NCBI GenBank assembly: GCA_023389425.1
Contig: JAEWEK010000063.1
Span: 1 to 10,099 of the forward strand
Reading direction: 5' to 3'
Length of the DNA: 10,099 nucleotides
Origin: Pseudomonadota bacterium
GTDB lineage: Bacteria; Pseudomonadota; Gammaproteobacteria; Burkholderiales; Burkholderiaceae_D
Every line of letters starts with the position of its first letter. The first letter of the stretch is position 1. Made by a program: the position numbers and the translations under genes. Shown in pieces: positions 8,180 through 10,099 of this stretch. The notes under the pieces are model-generated. The model was not told where the DNA came from. It saw only the letters and a program-made list of their open reading frames with translations, and did not search any database.

Positions 8180-9616
8180 ATGCTCCGCAATCGCCGCTCC
8201 CGCATCCTTGCCACGCTGGGCCCGTCCAGCGCCACCTACGAACGCATCCGCGCGCTGGCCGACGCCGGCGCCGATGTCTTTCGCCTCAATTTCAGCCACG
8301 GCAGCCACGACGACCACGCCGCGCGCTACGCCACCATCCGCGAGGTCGAGCGCGACATCGGCCGGCCGATCGGCATCCTGATGGACCTGCAAGGCCCCAA
8401 GCTGAGGGTTGGCCGCATCGCGGGCGGCAAGACGATGCTGGAGAACGGCCAGCGCTTCCGGCTCGATCTCGACCCCGCCGATGGCGATGCAAGACGCGCC
8501 AATCTGCCGCATCCCGAGATCTTCGCTGCCCTGCATGCCGGCACCGACCTGCTGCTCGATGACGGCAAGCTGCGCCTGCGCGTGGACGCCTGCGGCCCTG
8601 ATTTCGCTGAAACGACGGTATTGACGGGCGGCCCGCTGTCCGACCGCAAGGGCGTCAACGTTCCCGGCGTGCTGCTGCCGATTTCGCCGCTTACCGCCAA
8701 GGACCGGGCCGACCTGGCGTTCGGCCTGGAGCTCGGCGTCGACTGGGTCGCGCTGTCCTTCGTCCAGCGGCCGGACGACATCCGGGAGGCACGTGCGCTG
8801 ATCGGCGACCGCGCCTGGATCATGGCCAAGCTCGAGAAGCCGGCCGCGATCGATGCGCTCGACGGTATCGTCGCGCAGGCCGACGGCATCATGGTCGCGC
8901 GCGGCGACCTTGGCGTCGAGTTGCCGCCGCAGCAGGTGCCGGTGCTGCAGCGCCGTATCGTGCATGCGGCGCGCGCCGCGGGGCGCCCGGTGGTGGTAGC
9001 AACGCAGATGCTGGAATCGATGACCTCCTCGCCGGTGCCGACGCGCGCTGAAGTTTCCGACGTCGCCACGGCGATTTATGACGGCGCGGATGCGGTGATG
9101 CTGTCGGCCGAATCGGCGTCGGGCCAATTTCCGGTTGAGGCTGTGACGGTGATGGACAAGGTGATCCGCGAAGTGGAGCAGGATCCGGGCTGGCGCACGG
9201 GGCTCGATGCGAGCCACACGCCGGCGGAGGCGAGTACCGCCGATGCGATCTGCTGCGCGCTGCGGCGGGTGGCGAACCTGCTGTCGCCCGCGGCCACGGT
9301 CGCCTACACGGTGAGCGGCGCGAGTTGCCTGCGCGCGAGCCGCGAGCGTCCGGTCACGCCGATCCTGGCGCTGACGCCGACCGCGACGATCGCGCGCCGG
9401 CTGGCGATGGTGTGGGGCGTGCATCCGGTGGCGTTCCAGGAGGCGCATACCCTGGGCGAGATGGTGGCCGATGCCGCCGCCGCGGCCGTGAACAATGGAC
9501 TGGCCGGGCCGCAGGACGAGGTGATCGTGGTGGCCGGCTTCCCGTCGGGGCGCGCCGGCAGCACCAACCTCCTGCACGTGGTTCGTGTCGGTGACGTGCT
9601 GGCGCAGCCGGAATAG
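8180..9616 (+). CDS. pyk: pyruvate kinase
   Basis: Cytoplasmic glycolytic enzyme (EC 2.7.1.40) converting PEP and ADP to pyruvate and ATP. It has 478 residues, like E. coli PykA (480). Features in order are 'ILATLGPSS' (9-17), R35 in 'RLNFSHG', 'MDLQGPKLRVG' (68-78), and the B domain (about 72-165). The PROSITE-type active-site block begins 'IMAKLEKPAAIDALDGI', with K217 and Mg ligands E219 and D243 ('ARGDLG'). 'ATQMLESM' and the C-terminal regulatory domain from about residue 345 follow. The ATG at 8180 has AGGA at 8170-8173, 6 nt spacing. Placed after a glycerate 2-kinase it completes glyoxylate to pyruvate apart from enolase, like ttuE in the tartrate operons of Agrobacterium. No convincing separate promoter is seen, and repeat copy A lies in the gap. 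A terminator follows 20 nt after the stop codon. The genome may hold another pyk; isozyme class is undetermined. Confidence 0.96.
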   Translation: MLRNRRSRILATLGPSSATYERIRALADAGADVFRLNFSHGSHDDHAARYATIREVERDIGRPIGILMDLQGPKLRVGRIAGGKTMLENGQRFRLDLDPADGDARRANLPHPEIFAALHAGTDLLLDDGKLRLRVDACGPDFAETTVLTGGPLSDRKGVNVPGVLLPISPLTAKDRADLAFGLELGVDWVALSFVQRPDDIREARALIGDRAWIMAKLEKPAAIDALDGIVAQADGIMVARGDLGVELPPQQVPVLQRRIVHAARAAGRPVVVATQMLESMTSSPVPTRAEVSDVATAIYDGADAVMLSAESASGQFPVEAVTVMDKVIREVEQDPGWRTGLDASHTPAEASTADAICCALRRVANLLSPAATVAYTVSGASCLRASRERPVTPILALTPTATIARRLAMVWGVHPVAFQEAHTLGEMVADAAAAAVNNGLAGPQDEVIVVAGFPSGRAGSTNLLHVVRVGDVLAQPE

Positions 9617-9636
9617 CGAAGCCTATTTGTAAAAAG

Positions 9637-9665
9637 AAGCGGGCAAAGTTGGCGCCCGCTTTTTT
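9637..9665 (+). terminator. intrinsic terminator after pyk
   Basis: AAGCGGGC (9637-9644) pairs perfectly with GCCCGCTT (9654-9661) around a 9-nt loop, and a run of six T (9660-9665) follows. It stands 20 nt after the pyk stop codon and marks the end of the operon. Confidence 0.88.
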
Positions 9666-9670
9666 GTTAC

Positions 9671-9776
9671 CGTCGTCCCCCGCGCAGGCGGGAATCCCAT
9701 TTCTCATGCAGCACCGCTTCCCTCACATGTAGCGATGCGCGTGCAAAATGAGGTTCCCGCCTTCGCGGGAACGACG
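9671..9776. repeat. REP-like paired palindrome, copy B
   Basis: A complete 106-bp unit, the same length as copy A. The left palindrome is a shorter CCCGC-gcag-GCGGG (9679-9692). The right is perfect GTTCCCGC-cttc-GCGGGAAC (9753-9772). It is framed by CGTCGT and ACGACG. Its interior is nearly identical to that of copy C, for example TGTAGCGATGCGCGTG at 9728-9743. Confidence 0.85.
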
Positions 9777-9813
9777 AAATATGGCAAAGCCTGTTCGTAA
9801 AATTTCTTGTTAC

Positions 9814-9906
9814 CGTCGTTCCCGCGCGGCGGGAATCCCATTTCTCATGCAAGACCGCTTCCCTCAAATGTAGCGATGCGCGTGAAAATGCGGTTCCCGC
9901 CTTCGC
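9814..9906. repeat. REP-like paired palindrome, copy C, broken at its right end
   Basis: A near-duplicate of copy B, offset 143 bp, in the same orientation. The left palindrome is TTCCCGC-gcg-GCGGGAA (9819-9835). The right one begins normally (GTTCCCGC 9893-9900, loop CTTC) but only GC of the second arm remains before unrelated sequence begins at 9907. The missing part is the last 10 bp present in copy B. The break coincides with the end of a transposase-containing element. Confidence 0.85.
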
Positions 9907-10099
9907 AGATACTGTGTTCTTCAGATCCTGGCAAGCGCTAAATTCACGTCGAATGGCTTGCCGGATTTGATTACACCCATCATCCAGTGCACGAGCTTGC
10001 GCATGACGGCAATGATGGCCACTTTCTTGTTCTTTCCGGCGACAGCCATGCGTTCAGCTAGGGCAACTGCCGCAGCGTTGCAACGCATAGCGCTCATGG
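9907..10099 (-). mobile_element. IS110-family insertion sequence, one end (continues beyond window)
   Basis: The left boundary is inferred from the point where repeat copy C stops matching copy B (9906/9907). Only 14 nt lie between this boundary and the transposase stop codon, so this is the element end downstream of the recombinase gene. IS110-family elements lack classical terminal inverted repeats and usually give no target duplication, so the boundary cannot be proved from this end alone. Several members, including IS621 of E. coli and ISPpu9/ISPpu10 of Pseudomonas putida, are known to insert into REP palindromes. Since target and end can share bases, the exact edge could lie a few bases to the left. 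Confidence 0.65.
9921..10099 (-). CDS. IS110-family transposase (DEDD/serine recombinase), C-terminal fragment cut by window edge
   Basis: Reading the minus strand from the window end gives 58 residues before the TGA at 9923-9921. They include 'AVAGKNKKVAIIAVMRKLVH' followed by WMMGVIKSGKPFD. The pattern GK-x-K-x-(V/A)-A-x-x-A-x-MRKL-(V/L)-H followed by a G-V-(L/I)-K-x-x-x-P-(F/Y) tail is the usual C-terminus of IS110/IS116/IS902 transposases (Transposase_20 end). In that family the N-terminal RuvC-like DEDD domain and the serine-containing Transposase_20 domain together carry out recombination, guided by a bridge RNA encoded in the element's noncoding end. The catalytic parts lie outside the window, so it cannot be seen whether the gene is intact. 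Base composition is slightly less GC-rich than the neighbouring operon. Confidence 0.78.
   Translation of the reverse strand, partial: MSAMRCNAAAVALAERMAVAGKNKKVAIIAVMRKLVHWMMGVIKSGKPFDVNLALARI

Larger units (their letters stand above)
9619..9906. repeat. imperfect tandem duplication downstream of pyk
   Basis: The stretch beginning AAGCCTATTTGTAAAA at 9619 recurs as AAGCCTGTTCGTAAAA at 9787. Both lead through TTGTTACCGTCGT into a repeat copy. The second unit lacks about 25 bp corresponding to the terminator stem-loop (offset 168 before it, 143 after it). So the pyk 3' flank together with the repeat was duplicated as one unit and the second terminator was lost, or the first was gained later. 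Confidence 0.65.

Noticed and set aside
8168..9577. A 469-codon open frame on the minus strand opposite pyk
   Set aside because: It mirrors pyk codon for codon. The composition (Arg, His, Ala, Gln) is that of antisense high-GC sequence and nothing in it resembles a protein family.
9667..9867. A 66-codon minus-strand frame spanning repeat copies B and C
   Set aside because: Its peptide (containing 'SFPRRREP' and 'HEKWDSRLRGG') is simply the translation of the repeat palindromes, a well-known source of false small proteins.
9671..9906. CRISPR array
   Set aside because: Two long repeats offset by 143 bp with near-identical interiors are tandem copies of a palindromic element. There are no short repeats with unique spacers of constant length and no cas genes.

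Overview
The window is GC-rich and compactly coded. It looks like a chromosomal segment from a betaproteobacterium of the Burkholderiales, most likely Oxalobacteraceae (Massilia, Duganella or Herbaspirillum type). That placement is inferred from codon bias, from the gene order LysR / gcl-hyi-glxR-ttuD-pyk, and from the dispersed GTCRTTCCCGCG-type palindromic repeats. It rests on recognition, not on a database search.

Layout. From 2 to 1693 (+) lies the C-terminal part of a PqqL-like M16 metallopeptidase whose start is outside the window. It runs tail-to-tail into, and overlaps by 45 bp, a small cupin gene (1649-2017, -), which has its own sigma70-like promoter near 2102-2130. A LysR-type regulator (2156-3085, -) is divergent from a metabolic operon starting at 3208. 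The shared 122-bp intergenic region holds a perfect 13-bp inverted repeat, a plausible operator.

The operon from 3208 to 9616 (+) encodes the glycerate pathway of glyoxylate assimilation. Gcl condenses two glyoxylates to tartronate semialdehyde and CO2. Hyi interconverts tartronate semialdehyde and hydroxypyruvate. GlxR reduces tartronate semialdehyde to D-glycerate. TtuD, a MOFRL-family glycerate kinase, makes 2-phosphoglycerate. Pyruvate kinase takes PEP, formed via an enolase encoded elsewhere, to pyruvate and ATP. The first four genes are 22-55 nt apart. pyk is separated by 148 nt that contain a 106-bp paired-palindrome repeat. No glycolate oxidase, allantoin or tartrate gene is visible, so the glyoxylate source cannot be read from this window.

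Downstream of pyk is an intrinsic terminator, then two more copies of the same repeat in tandem (9671-9776 and 9814-9906). The second copy breaks inside its right-hand palindrome. Fourteen bases further on is the stop codon of a transposase fragment on the minus strand (9921 to the window end) with the C-terminal signature of IS110-family recombinases. The simplest reading is an IS110-type element inserted into a REP-like palindrome. I consider this the most interesting feature of the window. The metabolic genes themselves are well-known families in a familiar order, and I do not see a wholly novel system.
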